Shown here: in pieces, positions 37,701 through 45,821 of the stretch
Numbering within the stretch: the first letter of the stretch is position 1
How the letters are laid out: every line of letters starts with the position of its first letter
Position numbers and translations under genes: made by a program
NCBI GenBank assembly: GCA_028687545.1
Contig: JAQTZZ010000034.1
Location: 1-45,821, forward strand
Origin: Candidatus Wallbacteria bacterium
GTDB lineage: Bacteria; Muiribacteriota; JAQTZZ01
DNA: 45,821 nt
Direction of reading: 5' to 3'
Notes under the pieces: model-generated
Seen by the model: the letters and a program-made list of their open reading frames with translations, nothing else
Databases searched by the model: none
Told to the model about the DNA's origin: nothing

Positions 37701-40700
37701 TGGCCGGGAGAGTGTAGATAGTGGTTTCCATGGTGACTTCCGTAGTGGAAAGCCCGATGTCGACTGGAGTGTTAACTGCGGTAGCTGCAGAATGCCAGAC
37801 GTCGTTCAGATACTTGGAGCCGTCATAGCCGCCGATCACCCACATTTTATCGTCAAAGACTATGCTCTTGTGATAGCATCGAGCGGAAAAAACGGCTGCA
37901 GTAGTAGTTTGGGTCCAGGTGATCCCATCCGTTGATGACCAGACGTCATTTTTAAAACCACCGCCATTGCCGCCGCTCACCCACATCCTGTTGTCATAGA
38001 CTACACTCGTATGTTCGACTCGATTGGAAAAAACGGCTGCGACAGTAGCTTGGGTCCAGGTGATCCCATCAGTGGATGACCAGACGTCATTTTTAAAACC
38101 ACCGTCATTGCCGCCGATCACCCACATCCTGTTGTCATAGACTACACTCGTATGATCGTAGCGAGCGGTAAACGCTGCGTTTGCTTTAACGCAGGTCCAG
38201 GTGATTCCATCAGCTGAAGACCAGACGTCGTTTCTTTTATTTCCATTATAGTCAAAGCCGCCGATTACCCACATTTTGTCGTCAAAAACTACGCTGGTAT
38301 GATAAATTCGCCTGTCAAAACCATTTGATGGGCTGCTTGCTCTGGCACAATGCCAGGTGTTGCCATCGTCAGACCACCAGACGTCGTTTCTATATGTAAA
38401 GTCATAGCCGCCTATCACCCACATCTTGTTGTTAAAGACTACGCTTGAGTGTCCAAATCGAGCGGAAAAACCGGCTGCAGCAGTAACCTGGGTCCAGGTA
38501 TTTCCATCTGTGGAAGAATAGACATCATTGGCTGCAGCACCGATCATGCCGCCTATCACCCACAGCTTGTTGTCAAAGTTTACGCTGGTTTGGTAATGTC
38601 TCCCGGCAAACGCCGCATCTGATGCAGCCTGGGTCCAGGCAGCCCCAATCACAGTATAAACCGCATTTTTCGTTAAATCCGTGGTTTCCATTGTTCCGGC
38701 AATAGAGGCCGGCTTGGCATATCCTTCCACTGTGCTGAAAGTGATCTCAAAAGTCATACCTGCCTGGAGTTCGGCAGTAGTTCCATTGTTCCTCCAATCT
38801 GCTCCTGTATTGATGCTCCACTTGGCTCCGGCAGCCACTGCTTCAGCAGGGGTCAAATTTACCGTAAGGATCGGGTTAACTTTATGAATGATCAACTTGC
38901 GGCTTACTGTCACGGAATTTATCGCATAGCTCGCAGTCAGTTCGACAGTACCTGCAGTTGCATCTCTTGAATAAACATTCCCGTTTCTGCTCCCACCTCC
39001 TGAAATGATGTTCCAGTAAAGATTCTGCGCTGCAAAAATACCGCCATTGTATTCAATTTCACCTGTGGTAGGGAGAGTGTATGTCGTTGTTTCCATAGTG
39101 GCTTCTGTAGTGGAAAGAGCTAGATTGACCGGGGTATTTGCTGCCGTAGCAACCGAATGCCAGACCAGATCAGTTATATTGTAGGCTGCAATCACCCAGA
39201 TTTTATTGTCGAATACCACACTCGTGTGCCCCCAACGCTTGGAAAAGTAATTGGCATCATTGGCTTTGACCTGGGTCCAGACTGCCCCATCTGCAGATGA
39301 CCAGACGTCATTTCTGGTTGCGGACATGTTGTCTTGACCTCCGATCACCCACAATTTGTTGCCAAAGACTATACTCGTATGACCGAAACGGATCGGAAAT
39401 GCCTGTGTCACTGTAACCTGGGTCCAGGCAGCTCCATCGCCGGAATACCAGACATCATTAAAAACGCCTGTCATCTCATCCGAAGTGCCGCCGATCACCC
39501 ACATCTTGTTGTCATAGATTACGCTTGTGTGGTAGTAACGTTTGGAAAACCCGGCAGCAGCGGCCTGAGTCCAGACCGCTCCATCGCTGGAATACCAGAT
39601 GTCATTTTTCGCTCCCCCGCCTCCGGTACCTCCCATCACCCACATTTTGCCGTCAAAAACAACGCTTGTATGACCGTAACGAGCCGGGAATGCCTGCGTT
39701 ACAGTAACATCGTTCCAGGTAGCTCCGTCGGTGGACCACCAGATATCATTTTTATTGTTTGCCGTTTCGTCATAACCGCCTATCACCCACATTCTGTCAG
39801 CAAACACCAGGCTCGTGTGCCCTAAGCGGCGGGAAAAACCGTTTCCGTCATTCGCCTTGACCTGGCTCCAGGTTTTCCCGTTATCAGCCGAAGACAAGAC
39901 ATCATCCCGGTTGCCTGAATCGCGGCCGCCGATCACCCAAATTTTACTGTTATAAACAAGGCTGGAAGCCAAATAACGGCTTGTCAGACCTGTCGCAGCA
40001 GCTTGCTCCCAATCCGCCACATGCAGGGTGAGTTTGCGGGTTACTGTGATTGAATTATCCGTGTAACTGGCAGTCAAGACCACTGTGCCGGATTCACCGC
40101 CTCTGGTATAAGTTGTCCCGTCCAGGCTCCCGATGCCGGAAGTCTTGACCCAGGTAAGATCATGGGCTGTGCAACTACCGTCATTGTATTGGATTTCACT
40201 CGTGGATGGCAGAGTGTAAACAGCAGCTTCTGTAGTGGCCTCAGTGGTGGAAAGCCCGATGTCTACAGGAGTGTTGACTGCTGTGGAAACTGAGTACCAA
40301 ACGTCATTTTTATTGACACCTGAGGCAGATCCTCCAATCACCCACATCTTGTTGTTGAAGACTACGCTGGTCTGAGACTCACGAATCGCAAAACCAGCAT
40401 TACCGGTGGCCTGGGTCCAGGTAGCTCCATTCGTGGAAGACCAGACGTCATTTTTGAAGCCTCCGTCAAAGCCTCCGATTACCCACAGCTTGTTGTCAAA
40501 GACTATGCTGGTATGAGCATTTCGACCGGAAAACATCGGCGTTGCTGTTGAAACCTGAGTCCAGGTAACTCCATCCGTGGAAGACCAGACGTCATTCATA
40601 TAGCTCCCGTCAGTGCCGCCAACCACCCACATTTTATTGTCATAGACTATGCTTGTGTGTTTACAGCGACCGGAAAAACCAGCTGCGCTAGTGGCTTTGG

Positions 40701-43700
40701 TCCAGGTGATCCCATCCGCGGAAGACCAGACGTCATTCAAAAAGGAAAACCTTTGCATACCACCGATTACCCACATCTTGTTGTCAAAGACTACGCTCGT
40801 ATGTCCGTGGCGAGCAGAAAAACCACTGCCGTCATTGTATTTGGCATTAGTCCAGGCGATTCCGTTCGTAGAATACAAGACATCGTTATTATCACCACCA
40901 GCATCACCGCCGATTATCCACATTTTGTTGTTGAAGACTACGCTGGTATGAAACTCTCGAGCTGTAAAATCAGCTGCTGCCTGTGTCCAAGTGTTCCCAT
41001 CCAAGGAAGACCAGACGTCGTTCATTACGCCACTGACTCCCTGCCCGCCGATCACCCATGTCTTGCCGCCATAAACTACGCTCGTGTGTCCGTGTCGAGC
41101 GGAAAAAGCCGTTGCAGTGGCCTGTACCCAGTCCGCAAGATGCAGCACAAACTTGCGGCTTGCTGTCACCGAGTTCTCTGTATAACTCCCAGTAATCTCC
41201 ACAGTGTCGGATGCCGTTCCTTTGGTGTATGTGTTCCCATCCAGACTGCCGCCGCCTGAAGTGATGTTCCAGGAAAGGTTCTCAGTGGCAAAAGTCCCGT
41301 CATTGTATTCAATTTCCCCAGTGGCAGGGAGTGTGTAGGTAGTGGATTCAGTTGTGGCTTCAGTGGTGGAAAGCCCGATGTCAACCGGAGTGTTGGCTGC
41401 GGTTTTAGCTGAATACCAGACATCGTTTTTGTAATAACTGTCACTACCTCCAATTACCCATATTTTGTTATCAAAAACCAGGCTTGTATGTCCGTTTCGA
41501 GGGGAAAATTCTGCTGCTGCAGCCTGGACCCAGGTGATTCCGTCTGCTGATGACCAGACATCGTTTTGATAGTCTGAGTAACCAAGATTCCCTCCAATTA
41601 CCCACATTTTATTCTCAAACACTTCACTTCTGTGTCTGTATCGAGCGGTAAAAGCAGCATTCGTGGTGGCATTGGTCCAGGTTTTCCCATCAGTGGAAAA
41701 CCAGACATCATTTTTTTTATTATCATCGTCGTCAATCCCGCCGATCACCCACATTTTATCTGCAAATACTACTACCGTTTCCAAGGCGCGGGCAGAAAAA
41801 GCTGCTGCTGCTGTAGCCCGGGTCCAGACAGCTCCATCAGTGGAAAACCAGACATCATTTGTTCTCAATGTTGAGGAATCGGTTCCACCAATCACCCACA
41901 TCTTGTGGTCAAAGACTGCACTCATCAGTCCGTATCGAGCGGAAAAACCCGCTGCTGCAGTGGCCTGGGTCCAAGTGACACCGTCAACGGATGACCAGAC
42001 ATCTCTTTTGCATCCTCCTGCAGAAGAATTTCCTCCGATCACCCACATTTTGTTATTGAAAACTAAACTTGTGTGTCCGAATCTGGCAGAAAAGCCGTTT
42101 GCATCATTGCCCTTGATCTGGCTCCAGGTGACCCCGTCATTAGAAGACCAGACATCGTTATGCATGCTGGTATCGTCAATGCCCCCGATCATCCACATTT
42201 TGTCGGCAAAAACTATGCTTGAATGCGACGTTCGAGCGGAAAACGCAGCAGTTACTGTAGCCTGGATCCAATCTGTCAGATGTAGCGTAAGTTTGCGGCT
42301 GACTGTCACAGAGTTTTCAGTATAACTCGCAGTAATTTCAACAGTACCTGTTGCCGTTCCCTTGGAATAGACATTCCCGATCAGGTTGCCGTCACCTGAA
42401 GTTTTTACCCAGCTGAGAGTCCTGGCAGTAAAGGTCCCGTCATTGTATTGGATTTCGCCTGTGGCAGGGAGAGTGTAGATAGTGGTTTCCATGGTAACTT
42501 CTGTGGTGGACAACCCGATGTCTACAGGAGTGCAGGCAGCGGTGTTGGCTGAGTGCCAGACATCATTTAGATAACCAGTTCCATTTCCGCCGAGCACCCA
42601 TATCCTGCTGTTATAGACTACGCTGGTATGATATGAGCGTGCAGAAAACTCCGCTGCTGCAGTGGCCTGTGTCCAGGTGATCCCATCAGTGGAAGACCAG
42701 ACATCGTCTCTATATGTACTGGCATTGCCGCTGAGCACCCAGATCTTTCCGTCATGAACTATACCTGTATGTCCAAGCCGGGCTGGAAATCCATTTGCAT
42801 CGTTGGCTTTAACCTGAGTCCAGGTAATCCCATCCGCCGAACACCAGACATCGTTTTTACTGTTTCCATCATATCCCCCGATCACCCACATTTTGCTGTC
42901 ATAGACTATGCTGGCATGGCACTCTCTTTCCAAGAAAGCCGTACTGTCAGTGACTTTTGTCCAGGTAATTCCATCAGTGGAATTCCAGATATCTTTATTA
43001 ATTGTGCCGTTATAGCCTCCAATCACCCACATTTTATTGTCGAAAACTACGCTGGAATGATACGCTCGAGTGGAAAAACCAGCTGTGGCAGTGGCTTGAA
43101 TCCAGGTGACCCCATCAGTGGAAGACCAGACATCGTTTGTATAACCACCAGCTTCGCCGCCGATCACCCACATCTTGCCGTCATAGGCTAAACTCGTGTG
43201 TCCTCTCCGTGCAGAAAATGCTGCATTTACAGTAACGCAGGTCCATGTTTTTCCATCAGTGGAAGACCAGACATCTTTTTTATTAACATCGTCATTACCA
43301 CCGATCACCCACAGTTTGCCTTCATAGACTATGCTGGAATGGCAGTATCGGGCCGAAAATGCTGCATTTGCTGTGGACTGGATCCAGAGTGCCCCGGAAA
43401 TTACCGTATATGTGCCAGTTTCCGCCGTGTCTGCTGTTTCCATTGTTCCAGCGAGATTGGCTGGTTTAGTGAGTCCGTTTACAGTATTGAACGTGATTTC
43501 AAAAGTCCTGGTTTCCTGAATCTCTGCAGTTGTCCCGCTGTTTCTCCAATTTGTGCCTCCGTCCAGGCTCCATTTAGCTCCTGCCGACACCGCATCTGCA
43601 GGTGTAATCGTCACTGCAAGTGTGTGATAGATTGCTGAATAAGCATAGCTTTCAGTAGTATCACCTGCTTCCATTGTCCCGTGAAATAACGCTGGCGCTG

Positions 43701-45821
43701 TATATCCGGTTGCTGTCTCGAAGGTGATGTCATAGGCTGTTCCCACCTGTATCTCCACGCTTGTCCCGCTGTCCTTCCAGGTAGTACCGTTGTCCACGCT
43801 CCATTTCGCTCCAGCAGTCACCGCTCCTGCTGGAGTCAGATTCACTGTCAGGCCGTGATTCAGGATTGTGTAGGCATAGCTCTCCACTGTGTCAGCCGCT
43901 TCCATTGTCCCGTGGAATGCTTCAGGCACTGTGTATCCAACCACTGCCTCGAATGTGATGTCATAGGCTGCACCTGCCTGGAGCGCTACATTTGTTCCGC
44001 TGTCTTTCCAGGTCGTTCCATTATCAACGCTCCATTTTGCTCCTGCAGTGACAGCTCCTGCTGGAGTCAGATTTACGGTCAGGCCGTGATTCAATACTGT
44101 ATAAGCAAAGGTCTCGGCAGTATCGCCTGCTTCCATTGTCCCGTGGAATGCTTCAGGCACTGTGTATCCAACCACTGCCTCGAATGTGATATCATAAGCT
44201 GTACCTGCCTGGAGCGCTATATTCGTGCCGCTGTTTCTCCAGGTTGTGCCATTATCTATGCTCCATTTCGCGCCTGCTGTCACTGCTCCGGCAGGCGTCA
44301 GGTTCACGGTCAGGCCATGGTTCAGGATTGTATAAGCATAGCTCTCCACCGTGTCCGCTGTTTCCATTGTCCCGTGGAATGCTTCAGGCACTGTGTACCC
44401 AACCACTGCCTCGAATGTGATGTCATAGGCTGCACCAGCCTGGATTTCCACGCTCGTGCCACTGTCTTTCCAGGTAGTCGCATTATCTACGCTCCACTTC
44501 GCGCCAGCTGTCACCGCTTCCGCAGGCATCAGATTCACTGTCAGGCCATGATTCAATATTGTATAAGCAAAAGTCTCTGTTGTATCGCCTGTTTCCATTG
44601 TCCCATGAAATGCTTCAGGCACTGTGTAACCAACCACTGCCTCGAAAGTGATGTCATAGGCTGTACCAGCCTGGATCGCCACATTTGTTCCGCTGTCTTT
44701 CCAGGTAGTCCCGTTATCCACGCTCCATTTCGCTCCTGCAGTGACAGCACCTGCTGGTGTCAGATTCACAGTCAGGCCATGATTCAATACTGTATAAGCA
44801 AAAGTCTCGGTTGTATCACCTGTTTCCATTGTCCCATGGAATGCTTCAGGCACTGTGTATCCGACTGCTGCCTCGAATGTGATGTCATAGGCTGTACCTG
44901 CCTGGAGCGCTATATTCGTGCCGCTGTTTCTCCAGGTAGTACCTGCATCTATGCTCCACTTTGCTCCTGCAGTGACTGCTCCTGCCGGAGTCAGATTTAC
45001 TGTCAGGCCATGATTCAACACTGTATAAGCAAAAGTCTCGGTTGTATCGCCTGTTTCCATTGTCCCGTGGAATGCTTCAGGCACTGTGTAACCAACCACT
45101 GCCTCGAATGTGATGTCATAGGCTGTACCAGCCTGGATCGCCACATTTGTTCCGCTGTCTTTCCAGGTAGTCCCATTATCTACGCTCCACTTCGCGCCAG
45201 CTGTCACCGCTTCCGCAGGCGTCAGATTCACTGTCAGGCCGTGATTCAACACTGTATAAGCAAAAGTCTCGGTAGTATCTCCTGTTTCCATTGTCCCATG
45301 GAATGCTTCAGGCACTGTGTATCCGACTACTGCCTCGAATGTGATGTCATAAGCTGTACCTGCCTGGAGCGCCACATTTGTTCCGCTGTCTTTCCAGGTA
45401 GTCCCGTTATCCACGCTCCATTTCGCGCCAGCTGTCACTGCTCCGTCTGGAGTCAGGTTCACGGTCAGGCCGTGGGTTACAGGTATGGCGGCTACGGTGT
45501 TGAAGCTCCAGCTGACCTCATGGGTGAGGCTGTTTCCTGCCAGATCCTTGACACCAGTGCCGATCGTTGCCGTATAAATCGTGCTGACCGCAAGAAGGTC
45601 GGCAGGCGTGAAAGTCGCGGTTGTGCCGTCATAGGTCACTTCACCTGAGACCGCAGTTGTGCCAGGTCCGGCCAATCTAAAAGTCGTTCCATTGATCGTG
45701 GAAGCTGCCATCGCCTCGCTGAATGTAGCCGAGATTTTCGAATTGACCGCCACATCAGTGGTGTCTGCTGCCGGAAAAACATTGACTACCATGGGTTCGC
45801 TGGTGTCCTGGGCCGGATCAG
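34753..45821 (-). CDS. Giant repeat protein with 77-residue beta repeats and 42 kelch blades (5' end outside window)
   Basis: At least 3688 residues are encoded; the frame is still open at the right edge, and the Met at 45792 is internal because DPAQDTSEP precedes it in frame. The visible order is: one SbsA/Big_5 Ig-like domain (about 45790-45480); eight near-identical 77-residue repeats and a ninth, divergent one; then seven kelch propellers of six blades each, separated by Ig-like linkers of 80-95 residues that begin near PVDIGLSTTE. In front of propellers 5, 6 and 7 an extra 77-residue-like domain occurs. The protein ends in an Ig-like domain with PENQ and has no visible sorting or membrane-anchor signal. 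It is likely an extracellular or surface adhesin-like protein; binding target unknown. Confidence 0.85.
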   Translation of the reverse strand, partial: DPAQDTSEPMVVNVFPAADTTDVAVNSKISATFSEAMAASTINGTTFRLAGPGTTAVSGEVTYDGTTATFTPADLLAVSTIYTATIGTGVKDLAGNSLTHEVSWSFNTVAAIPVTHGLTVNLTPDGAVTAGAKWSVDNGTTWKDSGTNVALQAGTAYDITFEAVVGYTVPEAFHGTMETGDTTETFAYTVLNHGLTVNLTPAEAVTAGAKWSVDNGTTWKDSGTNVAIQAGTAYDITFEAVVGYTVPEAFHGTMETGDTTETFAYTVLNHGLTVNLTPAGAVTAGAKWSIDAGTTWRNSGTNIALQAGTAYDITFEAAVGYTVPEAFHGTMETGDTTETFAYTVLNHGLTVNLTPAGAVTAGAKWSVDNGTTWKDSGTNVAIQAGTAYDITFEAVVGYTVPEAFHGTMETGDTTETFAYTILNHGLTVNLMPAEAVTAGAKWSVDNATTWKDSGTSVEIQAGAAYDITFEAVVGYTVPEAFHGTMETADTVESYAYTILNHGLTVNLTPAGAVTAGAKWSIDNGTTWRNSGTNIALQAGTAYDITFEAVVGYTVPEAFHGTMEAGDTAETFAYTVLNHGLTVNLTPAGAVTAGAKWSVDNGTTWKDSGTNVALQAGAAYDITFEAVVGYTVPEAFHGTMEAADTVESYAYTILNHGLTVNLTPAGAVTAGAKWSVDNGTTWKDSGTSVEIQVGTAYDITFETATGYTAPALFHGTMEAGDTTESYAYSAIYHTLAVTITPADAVSAGAKWSLDGGTNWRNSGTTAEIQETRTFEITFNTVNGLTKPANLAGTMETADTAETGTYTVISGALWIQSTANAAFSARYCHSSIVYEGKLWVIGGNDDVNKKDVWSSTDGKTWTCVTVNAAFSARRGHTSLAYDGKMWVIGGEAGGYTNDVWSSTDGVTWIQATATAGFSTRAYHSSVVFDNKMWVIGGYNGTINKDIWNSTDGITWTKVTDSTAFLERECHASIVYDSKMWVIGGYDGNSKNDVWCSADGITWTQVKANDANGFPARLGHTGIVHDGKIWVLSGNASTYRDDVWSSTDGITWTQATAAAEFSARSYHTSVVYNSRIWVLGGNGTGYLNDVWHSANTAACTPVDIGLSTTEVTMETTIYTLPATGEIQYNDGTFTARTLSWVKTSGDGNLIGNVYSKGTATGTVEITASYTENSVTVSRKLTLHLTDWIQATVTAAFSARTSHSSIVFADKMWMIGGIDDTSMHNDVWSSNDGVTWSQIKGNDANGFSARFGHTSLVFNNKMWVIGGNSSAGGCKRDVWSSVDGVTWTQATAAAGFSARYGLMSAVFDHKMWVIGGTDSSTLRTNDVWFSTDGAVWTRATAAAAFSARALETVVVFADKMWVIGGIDDDDNKKNDVWFSTDGKTWTNATTNAAFTARYRHRSEVFENKMWVIGGNLGYSDYQNDVWSSADGITWVQAAAAEFSPRNGHTSLVFDNKIWVIGGSDSYYKNDVWYSAKTAANTPVDIGLSTTEATTESTTYTLPATGEIEYNDGTFATENLSWNITSGGGSLDGNTYTKGTASDTVEITGSYTENSVTASRKFVLHLADWVQATATAFSARHGHTSVVYGGKTWVIGGQGVSGVMNDVWSSLDGNTWTQAAADFTAREFHTSVVFNNKMWIIGGDAGGDNNDVLYSTNGIAWTNAKYNDGSGFSARHGHTSVVFDNKMWVIGGMQRFSFLNDVWSSADGITWTKATSAAGFSGRCKHTSIVYDNKMWVVGGTDGSYMNDVWSSTDGVTWTQVSTATPMFSGRNAHTSIVFDNKLWVIGGFDGGFKNDVWSSTNGATWTQATGNAGFAIRESQTSVVFNNKMWVIGGSASGVNKNDVWYSVSTAVNTPVDIGLSTTEATTEAAVYTLPSTSEIQYNDGSCTAHDLTWVKTSGIGSLDGTTYTRGGESGTVVLTASYTDNSITVTRKLTLHVADWEQAAATGLTSRYLASSLVYNSKIWVIGGRDSGNRDDVLSSADNGKTWSQVKANDGNGFSRRLGHTSLVFADRMWVIGGYDETANNKNDIWWSTDGATWNDVTVTQAFPARYGHTSVVFDGKMWVMGGTGGGGAKNDIWYSSDGAVWTQAAAAGFSKRYYHTSVIYDNKMWVIGGTSDEMTGVFNDVWYSGDGAAWTQVTVTQAFPIRFGHTSIVFGNKLWVIGGQDNMSATRNDVWSSADGAVWTQVKANDANYFSKRWGHTSVVFDNKIWVIAAYNITDLVWHSVATAANTPVNLALSTTEATMETTTYTLPTTGEIEYNGGIFAAQNLYWNIISGGGSRNGNVYSRDATAGTVELTASYAINSVTVSRKLIIHKVNPILTVNLTPAEAVAAGAKWSINTGADWRNNGTTAELQAGMTFEITFSTVEGYAKPASIAGTMETTDLTKNAVYTVIGAAWTQAASDAAFAGRHYQTSVNFDNKLWVIGGMIGAAANDVYSSTDGNTWTQVTAAAGFSARFGHSSVVFNNKMWVIGGYDFTYRNDVWWSDDGNTWHCARASSPSNGFDRRIYHTSVVFDDKMWVIGGFDYNGNKRNDVWSSADGITWTCVKANAAFTARYDHTSVVYDNRMWVIGGNDGGFKNDVWSSTDGITWTQATVAAVFSNRVEHTSVVYDNRMWVSGGNGGGFKNDVWSSTDGITWTQTTTAAVFSARCYHKSIVFDDKMWVIGGYDGSKYLNDVWHSAATAVNTPVDIGLSTTEVTMETTIYTLPATGEVQYNDGTFTPKDLVWNVNPGDGSIAGNVYTRGTAAGTVELTASYSENSATTSRKFVLHLVNHNLKVTITPAEAVTAGAKWSIDGGSNWITSEINTSVQVGRTFEITFSTMEGYTKPADIDGTMETTDLTKNAVYTVSVATWTQASASAWGGRENHTSLVYNGKLWVIGGYAGSDKNDVWSSANGTTWTQATAAAGFSVRHGHTSVVFDNKIWVIGGLSGGSVYLNDIWSSGDGITWSKEVAAAGFSARYSHTSVVFNNKLWVIGGSTGVPKNDVWSSGDGITWSKEVAAAGFSARFWHTSVVYDNKLWVIGGSIGVSKNDVWSSTDGINWTCVKANAAFSTRYSHTSIVYDNKLWIIGGYDGSCKNDVWSSTDGITWTQVSTSTPMFTTRYSHTSVVYDNKLWVIGGYDGGYKNDVWHSVSTANSSASNTPVDIGLSTAEVTSETATCTLPVTGEVQYNDGTYATQNLSWSVTSGGGSINGYVYTRGATSGTVELTAGYTENSVTASRKLVLHVVFKPTLSVTLTPAEAVTAGAQWRLSGGSWKNSGATLEVQEGTNFTVECKAITNWNTPTAEAHLMGTADTSETMTYSPVYGAFCSEATDSAECSGRYGQTSLIYNNKMWVIGGFGGSWNNDVWSSSDGVHWTQATASAGWTARIRHTSLVFNNKMWVIGGARMSTGSDKNDVWYSTDGADWTSATSNAGWSARFGHTSLVYDNKMWVIGGGDNSGNYNNDVWCSSDEVNWTQVKANDGNGFSPRRNHTSVVFDNKMWVIGGLDQTPSYKNDVWYSVDGVSWTQAPGSAGWSARYWHTSLVFDNKLWVRGGCNGSGLNDIWYSSDGVSWTQATASDGWAARYGHTNLVYNNRIWVIDGYGAKYYNDAWYSYDTALNTPVDIGLSTTEATTEATVYQLPSTGEVQYNDGSFAPGNLTWTVGGIPGVYSINSPFGNEGGTVEGTARYTENTVTVSRVVKVHFLAQPENQ
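34756..43386 (-). repeat. Kelch propeller array: seven propellers x six blades
   Basis: Blades are about 46-52 residues with the pattern FSARxxHTSVVFDNKMWVIGG followed by NDVWSSTDGVTW. Propeller starts (minus strand) are near 43386, 42270, 41130, 40011, 38637, 37272 and 35906. I count six blades in each. Modules without an extra domain repeat every 1.12-1.14 kb; those with one repeat every 1.36-1.38 kb. The blade core is degenerate in a few places (IWVIAAY, WVSGG, WVRGG, WVIDG). Some neighbouring blades are much more alike than average, showing recent local duplication. Confidence 0.8.
43396..45474 (-). repeat. Tandem 231-bp repeats encoding a 77-residue beta domain
   Basis: Nine units in a row begin HGLTVNLTPAGAVTAGAKWS, with the last more diverged. 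Units 1-8 differ by only a few residues. The pattern includes KDSGTNVALQAGTAYDITFE and GYTVPEAFHGTMETGDTTET. DNA identity between units is high, so recombination and misassembly are likely here. The domain resembles PEGA-like or other extracellular beta repeats; I do not assign a family. Confidence 0.85.

Noticed and set aside
43396-45474. Regular repeats considered as a CRISPR array.
   Set aside because: The 231-bp units are continuous coding sequence with no unique spacers.
43855-45648. Open frame of 597 codons on the plus strand, opposite the giant gene, rich in Cys and His.
   Set aside because: It lies entirely antisense to the near-identical 231-bp repeats; one unit without stops in that frame makes the whole array open. 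The product is a repeated shadow with no ribosome-binding site or sensible composition.

Overview
This window looks like part of the chromosome of an anaerobic, amino-acid-fermenting bacterium with a Gram-negative type envelope. The envelope is inferred from an RND efflux pump with a periplasmic adaptor and from several exported proteins. The metabolism is inferred from a ferredoxin-linked branched-chain 2-oxoacid oxidoreductase, two butyrate kinases, two phosphate butyryltransferases and a biotin-dependent sodium-pumping decarboxylase. TTG start codons behind good Shine-Dalgarno sites are common. I cannot name the organism from the sequence; an uncultivated phylum rich in secreted and pseudopilin-like proteins would fit, but that is a guess. 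No rRNA, tRNA or CRISPR array was seen.

Layout. 1-125: what looks like the 5' end of a group II intron on the minus strand, running off the left edge, next to a fragment of a cation/proton antiporter gene. 434-5177: a DUF134 regulator with a palindrome over its promoter, then an RND adaptor and pump. 5220-10257 (minus): an iron-sulfur protein gene and two tandem, coupled genes for an unusual fusion of an ABC-type amino-acid-binding domain with a DAACS/SDF elevator transporter domain. 10363-14797: small membrane and exported proteins, an AAA ATPase (DUF4143), a histidine phosphatase, a truncated gene duplicate and dispersed repeats. 14885-15568: a secreted protein of unknown function.

15932-24776 is the energy-metabolism core: butyrate kinase 1, a convergent CoA-transferase/racemase gene, then ptb1-ptb2-buk2-ATPase-vorD-vorB-vorA-vorC. 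The genes give a coherent route: branched-chain 2-oxoacids are oxidised to acyl-CoA with reduction of ferredoxin, acyl-CoA becomes acyl-phosphate, and the kinases make ATP plus a branched-chain fatty acid. 24961-28271 holds a clostripain-like protease, a pseudopilin-like small gene, a secreted EF-hand protein behind a convincing sigma-54 promoter, and a TrpF-like protein that lacks the catalytic cysteine.

28332-34360 (minus) is a tightly overlapping operon: carboxyltransferase, gamma subunit, biotin carrier and beta subunit of a sodium-pumping decarboxylase, followed by GlcD- and GlcF-like 2-hydroxyacid oxidase subunits. 34753-45821 (minus) is one giant gene, cut by the right edge, for a surface-type protein of at least 3688 residues. 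It has eight near-identical 77-residue repeats plus one divergent copy, then seven six-bladed kelch propellers (42 blades) separated by Ig-like linkers.

The most unusual items are the binding-protein/elevator-transporter fusions with altered ion-site motifs and the regular 7 x 6 kelch giant. Next come the sigma-54/enhancer arrangement, the probable TrpF pseudoenzyme, and short palindromic or tandem repeats that have invaded gene ends.
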